From NCBI GenBank assembly GCA_003161495.1, contig PMOP01000260.1:1-30280 (forward strand): a stretch of 30,280 nt of DNA, written 5' to 3'. Made by a program: the position numbers and the translations under genes. The notes under the pieces are model-generated. The model was not told where the DNA came from. It was given only the letters and a program-made list of their open reading frames with translations, and ran no database searches. Positions 1-7,436 of the stretch are shown in pieces; position 1 is the stretch's first letter; each line of letters starts with the position of its first letter. The DNA is from Acidobacteriota bacterium (GTDB taxonomy: Bacteria > Acidobacteriota > Terriglobia > Acidiferrales > UBA7541).

Positions 1-374
1 CCCGGACCTTTTACCGGCTCGCCATCCACGGTAATTTCTCCCGTGGTGGGGCGGTCCAGGCCGGCGAGCAGATGAAGAAGTGTTGATTTACCGCAGCCCG
101 AGGGGCCGACGATGCAGACGAATTCGCCTTGCTCAATTTCGAGGTCTATGTTTTGCAATGCGGGAGTGAAGGAGCCGCGCGAGTTGGCGTAGCTTCGGAA
201 AACGCCGCTCAGCGCAATACTTTCTTTTCGCGCGGGCCGGGCCGATTGCCGCGGGTCGGAATCCACAGGCGGCATTTTATCGGATTTCGGCGGGCCCGGG
301 AGCGCGCCGTTTTTAATTGGTTCGCGGTTTCCGCCGATCGACCGGTTGAACAAGTCGATCACGTAGTTCGTCAT
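1..374 (-). CDS. ABC transporter ATP-binding protein, NitT/TauT (sulfonate) type, partial
   Basis: The N-terminal 124 codons are visible and the gene runs off the left edge. The ATG at 374-372 overlaps the stop of the binding-protein gene as ATGA, the usual sign of translational coupling. The Walker A motif GPSGCGKST is at about residues 90-98, followed by [16 protein letters not shown], typical of SsuB/TauB/NrtD-like ATPases that energise uptake of sulfonates, taurine, nitrate or related compounds. About 50 hydrophilic, Pro/Arg-rich residues precede the ABC domain, longer than usual for the family. An internal Met at about residue 34 is an alternative start, but the overlap favours the first ATG. 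Signature and Walker B motifs lie outside the window. The subfamily is inferred from the partner gene; the substrate is not proven. Confidence 0.9.
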   Translation of the reverse strand, partial: MTNYVIDLFNRSIGGNREPIKNGALPGPPKSDKMPPVDSDPRQSARPARKESIALSGVFRSYANSRGSFTPALQNIDLEIEQGEFVCIVGPSGCGKSTLLHLLAGLDRPTTGEITVDGEPVKGP

Positions 375-1450
375 GGTATGGGTCTCGCCTTCTTTTCACG
401 CAGGACTTCATTCAACAGGGTCAGATCGTAGAGCCCGGAAATATCGGGCTGCGTTCTACCGAGAAAACCTTCGTCAAACGACTGCTGCGTGGCCTTGAGC
501 ATCGACGAGCGAAGCGGATCGTACGTCGCAGCCATCCCGGAAAACGCGTCGTCGAGGACTTCGGGCGCGAGGGGTTTTCCGGTTTCTTTTTGCAATTGAT
601 GATTCAAGATTTGCTTGGCCTGCGCGGGATTCTTGTTGATCCAATCCGTAAGCTCCACGTGAACGCGCAGAAAAGTTTTCACGAGGTCGGGGTGTTCCTT
701 GAGAAATTTGGGGCGAACGATGAGGTCCGTGATGACGAATTCATGATTCGGCCAGAGGTCGCGCTCATCGAGGAAAATCCGGCCGCCCGCCTCGTGAACG
801 AGGCGCGCCGCCCACGGTTCCGGCGCCCAGGCCGCGTCGATCTGTCCTTTCAGGAAAAGTGTGAACTGGTCGGCGTTGGTGACGGGGAGGACCTGAACGT
901 CGCCGCCTTTTTCCCGCGGCTTGAGGCCGTTGGCACGCAACCAGGCGCGCAGCGCCACGTCCTGCGAGTTACCCTGCTGCGGCGTCGCGACTTTCTTGCC
1001 GTGAAAATCGGAAGCCTGCTGAATCCCCGCGCCCTGCCGCACGACGAGCGAAGCGCCGCCGCTGGCCGCTCCGGCAATCACGCGAACCGCGTCGCCCTGC
1101 GAACGCACGTAACCTGTCACGGTAGGGTTCGGGCCGACGTAGGTGAGGTCAATGGCATTGGCAAACATCGCTTCGATGGCGGACGGCCCGGCATTGAATG
1201 CTTTCCACTCGATCTGCACGCCTGGCCCAAGAGCCTTCTCAAACTGGCCGCCGGCGCGCCCCACAAGCGCCTGGGCGTGCGTAATGTTCGGAAAATAGCC
1301 GATGCGCAGGATGACGGGCTTTTGTTGTGCGCTGACCGTGGAAGCGGCCAGAAATAGGATGGCCGGCAGGATGGCCAGCAGAATACTCGACGGCCATCCT
1401 CCCGCGAGGCTTTTATTCCGTATCAGTCGAGTTTTCGAGGCAGTTTTCAC
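371..1450 (-). CDS. ABC transporter substrate-binding protein, NitT/TauT family (aliphatic-sulfonate-like)
   Basis: A protein of about 359 residues with an N-terminal signal sequence (basic start, hydrophobic core [17 protein letters not shown], then Ala-rich cleavage region VSAQQ). The mature part begins [17 protein letters not shown] and contains the two-lobed periplasmic binding fold of the SsuA/TauA/NrtA superfamily, with [24 protein letters not shown] and APEPWAARL as family hallmarks. I chose GTG at 1450 because it puts a normal signal peptide at the start, with GGGAA 7 nt upstream; an in-frame TTG at 1489 would begin inside the U-tract of the preceding terminator. It should deliver substrate to the ATPase that overlaps its 3' end. 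Sulfonate or another organosulfur ligand is inferred from the family plus the Cys-rich attenuator upstream; nitrate-like or other ligands are not excluded. Confidence 0.88.
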   Translation of the reverse strand: MKTASKTRLIRNKSLAGGWPSSILLAILPAILFLAASTVSAQQKPVILRIGYFPNITHAQALVGRAGGQFEKALGPGVQIEWKAFNAGPSAIEAMFANAIDLTYVGPNPTVTGYVRSQGDAVRVIAGAASGGASLVVRQGAGIQQASDFHGKKVATPQQGNSQDVALRAWLRANGLKPREKGGDVQVLPVTNADQFTLFLKGQIDAAWAPEPWAARLVHEAGGRIFLDERDLWPNHEFVITDLIVRPKFLKEHPDLVKTFLRVHVELTDWINKNPAQAKQILNHQLQKETGKPLAPEVLDDAFSGMAATYDPLRSSMLKATQQSFDEGFLGRTQPDISGLYDLTLLNEVLREKKARPIP

Positions 1451-1487
1451 TAAAAATTCCCGGCCCTTCTCGTCCGAATCTCGTCCC

Positions 1488-1530
1488 AAAATGAAAATCC
1501 CACCGCCAGTGATGTTCCGGCGGTGGGATT
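1488..1530 (-). terminator. Intrinsic terminator in the leader of the sulfonate-type ABC operon (attenuator terminator)
   Basis: A perfect 12-bp stem (1519-1530 with 1496-1507) with an 11-nt loop is followed on the minus strand by TTTTCATTTT. It lies after the Cys-rich upstream ORF and before the first structural gene, so it can only act as a conditional terminator. Its 5' arm is also part of the proposed antiterminator. Folding energies were not computed. Confidence 0.8.
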
Positions 1531-1579
1531 CTAGAATTGCTCGCTATGATTCTAGAGTATTTAGGTCCCGGCGCCAGAA
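1515..1579 (-). promoter_or_regulatory. Proposed antiterminator helix competing with the leader terminator
   Basis: Bases 1579-1566 (UUCUGGCGCCGGGA), which are the last codons of the upstream ORF, can pair with 1528-1515 (UCCCACCGCCGGAA), which contain the 5' arm of the terminator. Twelve of 14 positions pair (one G-U) with a 2x2 mismatch in the middle. The enclosed segment holds a further perfect 8-bp hairpin (1556-1549 with 1537-1530, from the repeated TCTAGAAT) that ends one base from the helix, so the two could stack. Antiterminator and terminator are mutually exclusive. The pairing was found by eye. Confidence 0.6.
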
Positions 1580-1644
1580 GACGCAGACATATGGCAGGTA
1601 CAACAGAGGCAGGCCTGCTTGGTCTTCTGGACGTGGTAATTCAC
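1561..1644 (-). CDS. Cys-rich leader peptide (27 codons), candidate cysteine attenuator uORF
   Basis: A short ORF starts at GTG 1644-1642 and stops at TAA 1563-1561. Residues 11-18 read ACLCCTCH, giving four Cys in six positions (12, 14, 15, 17). The GTG lies 7 nt after a consensus -10 box, so the transcript would begin at or next to the start codon, and no ribosome-binding site is present. The peptide resembles no enzyme. Its position between promoter and terminator, upstream of a sulfonate-type ABC operon, fits a leader peptide whose translation senses cysteine or charged tRNA-Cys. A ribosome stalled at codon 17 would leave bases 1579-1566 free; one reaching the stop codon would cover them. 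Cys-rich leaderless uORFs that control sulfur genes are known in mycobacteria; the analogy is mine. Confidence 0.72.
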   Translation of the reverse strand: MNYHVQKTKQACLCCTCHMSASSGAGT

Positions 1645-1651
1645 GGAAGGG

Positions 1652-1680
1652 ATTATATCGCGGTACGGTCCGAAAGTCAA
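1652..1680 (-). promoter_or_regulatory. Sigma70-type promoter for the Cys-rich leader and ABC operon
   Basis: On the minus strand TTGACT (1680-1675) is separated by exactly 17 bp from TATAAT (1657-1652), the best promoter match I found in the window. The expected start site coincides with the GTG of the Cys-rich ORF, predicting a leaderless message. The promoter lies 58 bp downstream of the tRNA-Cys gene on the same strand, so tRNA read-through could also feed the operon. Confidence 0.8.
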
Positions 1681-1737
1681 TGCACCGTCCTTAAAAATGG
1701 GAAAGTGGGCAATTGCGGGGTGTTTTCTATTGAAAAT

Positions 1738-1811
1738 TGGAGGCGCGGGGCGGGATCGAACCGCCGATAAAGGTTTTGCAGACCTTTGCCTTACCACTTG
1801 GCGACCGCGCC
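1738..1811 (-). tRNA. tRNA-Cys (GCA anticodon)
   Basis: The 74-nt sequence folds into a full cloverleaf: acceptor stem GGCGCGG/CCGCGCC, a D arm with AGTGGTAA loop, anticodon stem AAGGT/ACCTT with loop CTGCAAA (anticodon GCA), T arm GGCGG-TTCGATC-CCGCC, discriminator T and an encoded CCA. The U73 discriminator is the known identity element for cysteine tRNA. It is transcribed leftwards, toward the Cys-rich leader ORF and the sulfonate-type ABC operon. AT-rich sequence with TAGAAT-like boxes lies upstream (about 1826-1838), but no convincing -35. Confidence 0.96.
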
Positions 1812-1883
1812 TCGGCGGTATACGTATTCTATATTCTATCAGATGATCCCCTGCATCGTCTGCTTCCCGCAAAAGTACAGTCG

Positions 1884-1921
1884 AAAAAAAATCGAGGGGG
1901 GTGAATTTCCACCCCCCTCGA
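1884..1921 (-). terminator. Intrinsic terminator of the first TonB-dependent receptor gene
   Basis: A perfect 12-bp GC-rich stem (1910-1921 with 1892-1903), a 6-nt loop and eight U residues on the minus strand lie 32 bp after the receptor stop codon. It also insulates the downstream tRNA-Cys gene. Confidence 0.93.
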
Positions 1922-1953
1922 GGTTGGCAGGCTGATTTCGCCTGGCTGATTGG

Positions 1954-4900
1954 TTAGAACGTGAGCTTCAGGCCGACTTGGACGTCACGTGCGCTGCCCG
2001 AACCGACGACCGGGTTACCAGCGATGACATCAGGTGTCCCAAGCGAGCTCCCGAAGAGCGACGGCTGCGAGGGGTCATTGTTTCCTCCGCTGGAGCCATT
2101 CGATGCCCCGTACGGATTCTCAACGATGGGATGATTGAGCACATTGAAAACCTCAAGCCGGAATTGGGCTGTAAATCGCTCCTTAAACGTAAAGTTCTTG
2201 AACAGGGAGAGATCCAGGTCTTTGAAGCCCGAGTCCCGGAAGATGTTTCGTCCCATCGTGCCGAACGTTCCAGCCGTGGGAGGAGTCATAACCGAATTGC
2301 CAGTCGCGAAGCAACCACCCACCGCCAGCGTGCTGGCGTCGGGAGCTTTCGCCGCACAATTGGCGATAAGGGTTGAAGAGTTCGCGGCGGCAGTCGTGAT
2401 GCTATAAACACCGGATGTTTGCGTGCAAGAGGCGGCGCTTGAATTGATAGCACCGCCGACGTCCGTAAATCCGGAGCAATAGGGAATAGAAACCTGGGTG
2501 CCCTTGAAGTCGCCGGGGTTCCCGAAGAAATCCCATCGATCATTGGAATCACCAGTCCCGCTGAAGTTGTTCCCGTAGTCGTTCACGAGCCACGGCTGAG
2601 AACTCTGAAGGGTAACGATGCCGTTGACCTCCCAGCCTTCCAGCACCTGCCCAAAGCCCTTGATTCCTGGAATGTTGTAGGTGGTCGTGAACGTGAAACG
2701 GTTACGAACGTCGAAGTCGCTGTTGCCATAATCTCCGCCCGGATTGTTGGCGTTTTGCGAAATGAGCCCGAACCGATTTAAGGACCCGTTGTCGAGACCA
2801 TGAGCGTAGGTGTATCCGGCGATGAAAGAGAGCCCGTGAGACATTCGCTTGGTCAGGGTCGCCTGCATGCTGTTGTAGTTGGAATGGGTATCGTTGGTCA
2901 TCATATTGATAAAGCTAAAGTAAGGGAACTGGGCTGCAAACGGACGGGCGCCGTTCCCACTAGCTGAGGGAGCTTGCTGATTGATGTCACTGAAACCCGT
3001 CAGCCTTTGGCCGCGGTTGCCGACATAACCAACCTCCAACGAGAGATTATTGCCAAAGGCATGTGTTACACCAAGGCTGTAATTCATTACGTATGGAGTT
3101 TTGAGGTTCGGGTCCACGCCCATGAGGGCGCACTGGCCTGGGTCCCTCGGACCGCCGCCTGTTGGCACCAGGTGGTCACCGCAAGTGATTCCTGCGCCGC
3201 TTGGGAAAACCGTTGATTGGCCCGCAGCGCAGCTTGGAACTGCTGGATCCCAGCAGAGTTGGTTGGGTGAGTAATTGAAAGGTGCCACCTGGATCGAGCC
3301 GCTGCCGTTTGTTGCTACTCCGTTCACTACGAACGTGGCCCCGGTTGGGTTGGCGGCAAGCGTAACTGCCGAAGAATTCTGGAATTGATTCTGGTTCATC
3401 CACTCGACCGCGGTAAACGACGAGTACATGATACTGAATCCGCCCCGAACAACGGTCGTTCCTTTGCCATTGACATCATAGGCGAAACCGGCACGTGGCG
3501 AGAAATTGCCGCGTTGAGGTTGCCACATGGTATTTTCGCCCGGCGAACCCTGCTGGATCAGCCCATTCGGCGCAGACGGGTCGAAGTTGGCCCAGAGGTT
3601 GTTGGCCTCTTTAAGCGGCGAAAAGTATTCGTAGCGCAGACCCAAATTGAGCGTAAACTTCTGGGACAGGCGCCAGTCATCTTGAACGAACGCCGAGGTG
3701 TTCGTCCAAAGTATCCTGCGGGTTGGGTTTCCGACAAGGGCCTTCGCACTGCTTGGATCCCCCGCGAAAAAGTCGTCCAATGGGCAGGAGGCAAGGTTTG
3801 GAGCCTTGCCACAATCGGTAAGCCCCGGTATCAGTCCACCGGCAAAATTGACGCGGCCGCGTCCATAGTCTGGAATGTTGGAATCCGCCTCGATGTGCGC
3901 AAACTCGCCACCGAACTTGAGTGAGTGTTTGCCGACCAAATACGAGAGACTCTCCTGAACATCCCAATACGGGTTCGGTGAAATGGCTTGTGGACGGTTG
4001 TGCCAGGTACCCGACAGAGCAAAGCCACCGACTTCAATCGTGGGGAGTCCAGGCACGGTCAAGCCCGTGTTCAGTCCGGAAACCGAAGCGCCGGCATCGG
4101 CGCTAGTTGTAAGGAACGTCATACGGTTATACCCAAACCGCACTTCGTTCACCATGCTGGAGGTGGGGGTGTAATCCCAAGTGCCGGAAGTGGTCCAGTT
4201 GTTGATAATAAAGCCATTCTGGAAGATCGGATTGGTAAAACCGCGATCTTCTCCGGTACCAACATATCTGCCGATGAGCAGCACACCATTCAGGGTGTTC
4301 TTATCGTTTATGTGGTAATCGAGCTTTCCCACCCCGTTGTTGCTCTCATTTACGTTGGGTATCGTACTTAGGAAACCTGTGCTGCTTGTGGGGTTATTCG
4401 GGTAAAGACCACCAGTGCAGACGAAGCTTGCAGGCAACGGCAGCGTCTGCCCCACTGCGTTCGGACAAGCATAATTCAAGCTGACAGTGCTCACCGGAAG
4501 GCCCGCTGCATTCACAGCATTAATAGCATCCACCATGCTGGCCCCAGGCCCACCACCTGCGCCGGTTTCGGGAATGCCGCTGGTGCTGAACGCGTTGCCG
4601 ATCAAGTCTCGAAGGCCTTCATAGTTGCCGAAGAAAAATAGTTTGTCCTTTTTGATCGGCCCGCCCACTGAGGCGCCGAATTGCTTCAGCTGGGTCGGCG
4701 GCTTATCGCATAGTGTTAGAGCGCCAATCAAACAGCTGGAGCCGGTCGGCGCGGGGTTAAAGTAGTTGCGCGCATCCCAGTTGGAACTGCGGTAAAACCC
4801 GTAAGCTGTCCCGTGAAGGCCGTTGGTGCCCGACTTGATTCCGACGTTTACCACAGCGCCGGGATCCCAGCCGTATTCCGCCTTCGGAGCCTCCATGAGG

Positions 4901-5619
4901 TTGAATTCCTGGATGGAATCGATTGGGAGGATCGTCGCGGCATCGGTGATCGGGCTCGACATGCCGGCGATGGGCCGGGCATCAAAGAAATTGTGGTTGA
5001 TGACGCCATCGATCATCCAAACAGATTCATCGGGACGAACCCCGTTGGTGCTTTGGGTCCACGGTCCCCCGCCTACCTGATTCATTACGCCTGGACGCAG
5101 AGCCAAAAGGTTCTGGTAGTTGCGGCCATTCAAAGGCATATCGACGATGTCGGCGTTATCGAGTGTGCCGCCCAAAGTGGCATTAGTGGTTTCCACCAAG
5201 GGAACCTGCTCGGTGACGGTGACGGTCTGCTCCTGCTGGCCGGGCTGAACGGTCAAGTCAATTCGAACTTCCTTGCCGACTTCGAGGGCGATGTTCTGCC
5301 GCTCGAGCTTCTTGAAGCCTTTGGCTTCGGCGCGAACTGTATACATGCCGGGAGTCAAATTGGGGGCGTTATATTCCCCGGCATCGTCAGAGGTCAGGGT
5401 GCGATTGGTGCCCCTCTCGGTATCAATGACGGTAACCGTGGCGCCGGCCACGACGCCGCCGCTTTGGTCCGTCACCGTTCCGAGAATGCGGCCGGTGTTG
5501 CCTTGCGAAAATGCCGGCAGGGAAAGCAGAAGAACTCCAAATGTTACGGTCAGAAATTTGATCGCGATTCTGCACCAACCACCCGTGGAAGCTTTACTCA
5601 TCGAATCTAGAGAATTCAT
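1954..5619 (-). CDS. TonB-dependent receptor, Oar-like, with N-terminal carboxypeptidase-regulatory-like domain
   Basis: A 1221-residue outer-membrane protein. A signal peptide (hydrophobic FLTVTFGVLLLSLPAFSQG, cleavage near residue 39) is followed by a beta-sandwich domain of carboxypeptidase-regulatory type (about 42-125; GTVTDQSGGVVAGATVTV, then AGEYNAPNLTPGMYTVRAEAKGF). A plug domain follows (about 130-300; PLNGRNYQNLLALRPG, NGVRPDESVWMIDGV), then a long beta-barrel ending in LKLTF with the terminal aromatic residue typical of outer-membrane barrels. No clear TonB box was found. The family is expanded in Acidobacteria and Myxococcota and is thought to import or bind large substrates; the substrate is unknown. 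The ATG at 5619 has AGAGG 7 nt upstream. A long leader precedes it and a strong terminator follows, so it appears monocistronic. Confidence 0.93.
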   Translation of the reverse strand: MNSLDSMSKASTGGWCRIAIKFLTVTFGVLLLSLPAFSQGNTGRILGTVTDQSGGVVAGATVTVIDTERGTNRTLTSDDAGEYNAPNLTPGMYTVRAEAKGFKKLERQNIALEVGKEVRIDLTVQPGQQEQTVTVTEQVPLVETTNATLGGTLDNADIVDMPLNGRNYQNLLALRPGVMNQVGGGPWTQSTNGVRPDESVWMIDGVINHNFFDARPIAGMSSPITDAATILPIDSIQEFNLMEAPKAEYGWDPGAVVNVGIKSGTNGLHGTAYGFYRSSNWDARNYFNPAPTGSSCLIGALTLCDKPPTQLKQFGASVGGPIKKDKLFFFGNYEGLRDLIGNAFSTSGIPETGAGGGPGASMVDAINAVNAAGLPVSTVSLNYACPNAVGQTLPLPASFVCTGGLYPNNPTSSTGFLSTIPNVNESNNGVGKLDYHINDKNTLNGVLLIGRYVGTGEDRGFTNPIFQNGFIINNWTTSGTWDYTPTSSMVNEVRFGYNRMTFLTTSADAGASVSGLNTGLTVPGLPTIEVGGFALSGTWHNRPQAISPNPYWDVQESLSYLVGKHSLKFGGEFAHIEADSNIPDYGRGRVNFAGGLIPGLTDCGKAPNLASCPLDDFFAGDPSSAKALVGNPTRRILWTNTSAFVQDDWRLSQKFTLNLGLRYEYFSPLKEANNLWANFDPSAPNGLIQQGSPGENTMWQPQRGNFSPRAGFAYDVNGKGTTVVRGGFSIMYSSFTAVEWMNQNQFQNSSAVTLAANPTGATFVVNGVATNGSGSIQVAPFNYSPNQLCWDPAVPSCAAGQSTVFPSGAGITCGDHLVPTGGGPRDPGQCALMGVDPNLKTPYVMNYSLGVTHAFGNNLSLEVGYVGNRGQRLTGFSDINQQAPSASGNGARPFAAQFPYFSFINMMTNDTHSNYNSMQATLTKRMSHGLSFIAGYTYAHGLDNGSLNRFGLISQNANNPGGDYGNSDFDVRNRFTFTTTYNIPGIKGFGQVLEGWEVNGIVTLQSSQPWLVNDYGNNFSGTGDSNDRWDFFGNPGDFKGTQVSIPYCSGFTDVGGAINSSAASCTQTSGVYSITTAAANSSTLIANCAAKAPDASTLAVGGCFATGNSVMTPPTAGTFGTMGRNIFRDSGFKDLDLSLFKNFTFKERFTAQFRLEVFNVLNHPIVENPYGASNGSSGGNNDPSQPSLFGSSLGTPDVIAGNPVVGSGSARDVQVGLKLTF

Positions 5620-5660
5620 TTCTGGACCTCTCGTTTAGAAGGATTGAATTCTAATTCGGG

Positions 5661-5701
5661 CCCCTATCCCCTACCCCTTCACACCCAACTACCCAAACCC
5701 C
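5661..5701 (-). promoter_or_regulatory. Six-tract G-run (possible G-quadruplex) in receptor leader
   Basis: On the sense (minus) strand, six runs of 3-4 G are separated by loops of 3, 5, 6, 2 and 3 nt (G-tracts at 5701-5698, 5694-5692, 5686-5684, 5677-5674, 5671-5668, 5664-5661). The element ends about 42 nt before the start codon of the TonB-dependent receptor. The sequence meets common quadruplex patterns; folding in vivo is inference. Confidence 0.55.
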
Positions 5702-5946
5702 AAAAAGCCGCCGAGAAATTCCTGTTTGCGCTTCACGCGCGCAACAAAATAGACAAATGCCACGAGATCCAGACCAAATCTCGCGGCCCAACCCGTTGGC
5801 TATGGACGGTCTCTACTCGCCAATCATCGCCGCACAAATCGGGCGGCGCATAGGATTGCGCATCCTGCATTCAATAGGATTTTCGATAGACTTTTAATTG
5901 ATACTAAAATTATAAATCGACAGCACCCGACCATCTGATGGGGGCG

Positions 5947-5975
5947 AGATTAGTTCCAAAGGAATTTCAAGTCAA
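5947..5975 (-). promoter_or_regulatory. Candidate promoter for first TonB-dependent receptor
   Basis: TTGACT (5975-5970) and TAATCT (5952-5947) are spaced by 17 bp on the minus strand. It would give a leader of about 320 nt before the ATG at 5619. A TATAAT-like box nearer the gene (around 5905-5912) lacks a good -35, so the true start site is uncertain. Confidence 0.45.
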
Positions 5976-6044
5976 GGCCTATTTTGCGGGTTTTGCCGTA
6001 TTGGAACAGTTTTGTGGGAGGCTGTGCTTACAGAAATTTGCGTT

Positions 6045-7436
6045 TCAGGCGGCGGGTTTCGCGATGGGAAGCCGAATTTGGAACGTGGAACCATGACCGG
6101 GCGAGCTGTGGACTTCAATCGTCCCGGCATGGACTTCGGCGATCCAGCGGCCGATGGAAAGGCCTAACCCGACTCCGCCCAATTCGCGGGTTCGCGCCTT
6201 ATCGGCGCGATAGAATCGCTCGAACACGTTGGGCAGGTCCGCCTCGGCGATGCCGATTCCGTTGTCGCGCACCTCGGCGATGGCAAACCCGTTATTACGT
6301 TGCAAGGAGACTTCGATCTGTCCGCTGGCGGGCGTATATTTCACGGCGTTATCGATCAGGATCAGGAACAGGCGGCGCAGCGAGCTGGCGTCTCCCTGGA
6401 TCCACAGGGAGTCCGTGGAAATTTTCTCTTCAAAGGCGATTTGCTTGGCTTCCGCCAAGGCGCTGCCCTGGTGGCAGGCTTCGCGCAAGACGTCCGTTAC
6501 ATTTGTGGCGGCGAAGTGAGGCGTTTCCGTGCCCGAGTCGGCCCTGGCGAGGAACATCAACTGCTCGATCAGGCCGGAAGTTTTTTCGAGTTCGGCGAGA
6601 ACTTCGGCGATGACGTCGCGATATTCGTCGGCGGAACGCGCCTTGCGCAGGGAAAGTTCCGCGCGCGTGCGCATCACGGCGACGGGCGTGCGCAATTCGT
6701 GCGAAGCGTCGGCGGTGAATTGCGTAATTTTTTTAAAGGCTGCTTCCAGGCGATCGAGCATGCCGTTGAGCGTTTCCGAAAGCCGCTGCAACTCATCGCC
6801 GGTAGGGGGCACGACGAGGCGGCTCGATAAATTTTGCGCGCTGATCGTGCGCGCCGTCTGCGTGATCTGATCCACGGGAGCCAAAGCGCGCGTGCTGATC
6901 CAATAGCCTCCGGCCGCGGCGCACAACAGCAGCGTGGGGATGGAGATAAAAAGCAGCAGCGCGAAATCGTGCAGGGCTTCGTAGAAATCGTCCATTTCAA
7001 AAGCGGACTGGATGAGGTAGGACTGGCCTCCCACGCTGACTTTTTCGTTCCAGATGCGCAGGGGGACATCTTTCCCCATAAATTCGGTGGCTCTATTCCG
7101 GATCGTCGTGGGCCTGGGAACGCCGTAATCGCTCATGACCGTCGAGCGATAGAGCCAGTTGCCCTGATCGTCGGAAACCTGCAGGAGCGCGCCGCCAGAG
7201 CGCAGTTCGGTGTGTTCCCGGAGCCCTTCGGGGAGATCGTCCTTATGGCCTCGCTGGATGTCCCGTTCGATCAACTGGTGGACGCCCTCGGCGCGGATCT
7301 GCAGCTCCTCGTCCACGGTCCTGCGAATGCTGTGGCGCATGGCGAAATAGGCGCTCACGCCAAATGCGGACAGCATCACGGCGAGGACCGCGAAATACCA
7401 GGCGGTCAGGCGGAGCCGAATGGGAAGCGTAATCAT
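6045..7436 (-). CDS. Sensor histidine kinase of two-component system (CusS/heavy-metal-sensor-like architecture)
   Basis: A 463-residue membrane kinase. Transmembrane segment 1 (about 10-33) and segment 2 (about 157-182) flank a periplasmic sensor region of about 120 residues; a HAMP linker (about 183-236) follows. The HisKA domain has the phospho-acceptor in SHELRTP (H246). The ATPase domain has the N box LIDNAVKYTP (N363), G1 DNGIGI (391-396) and G2 GVGLGL (421-426). All catalytic motifs are intact. It overlaps the regulator gene by 4 bp (ATGA at 7433-7436), so the two are translationally coupled and the kinase should phosphorylate that regulator. The architecture resembles CusS/IrlS kinases, but the signal is not evident. 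The divergent cytochrome and receptor genes suggest a redox, metal or envelope cue. Confidence 0.93.
   Translation of the reverse strand: MITLPIRLRLTAWYFAVLAVMLSAFGVSAYFAMRHSIRRTVDEELQIRAEGVHQLIERDIQRGHKDDLPEGLREHTELRSGGALLQVSDDQGNWLYRSTVMSDYGVPRPTTIRNRATEFMGKDVPLRIWNEKVSVGGQSYLIQSAFEMDDFYEALHDFALLLFISIPTLLLCAAAGGYWISTRALAPVDQITQTARTISAQNLSSRLVVPPTGDELQRLSETLNGMLDRLEAAFKKITQFTADASHELRTPVAVMRTRAELSLRKARSADEYRDVIAEVLAELEKTSGLIEQLMFLARADSGTETPHFAATNVTDVLREACHQGSALAEAKQIAFEEKISTDSLWIQGDASSLRRLFLILIDNAVKYTPASGQIEVSLQRNNGFAIAEVRDNGIGIAEADLPNVFERFYRADKARTRELGGVGLGLSIGRWIAEVHAGTIEVHSSPGHGSTFQIRLPIAKPAA

Larger units (their letters stand above)
5620..6044 (-). other. Long leader/intergenic region upstream of the first TonB-dependent receptor
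   Basis: This 425-bp stretch has no credible gene. On the minus strand it holds a candidate promoter (5947-5975) and about 320 nt of predicted leader. The leader contains several short hairpins (CGCCGC/GCGGCG around 5830-5850, CGAGAT/ATCTCG around 5763-5785, TTGCGC/GCGCAA around 5727-5745). Next comes a run of six G-tracts at 5661-5701 and the ribosome-binding site AGAGG just before the ATG. The part next to the kinase stop codon (5976-6044) shows no clear terminator. Confidence 0.6.

Noticed and set aside
1561..1872. 103-codon minus-strand frame that includes the Cys-rich leader
   Set aside because: Its upstream part runs through the tRNA-Cys gene and the leader promoter. Only the last 27 codons, from the GTG after the -10 box, are credible.
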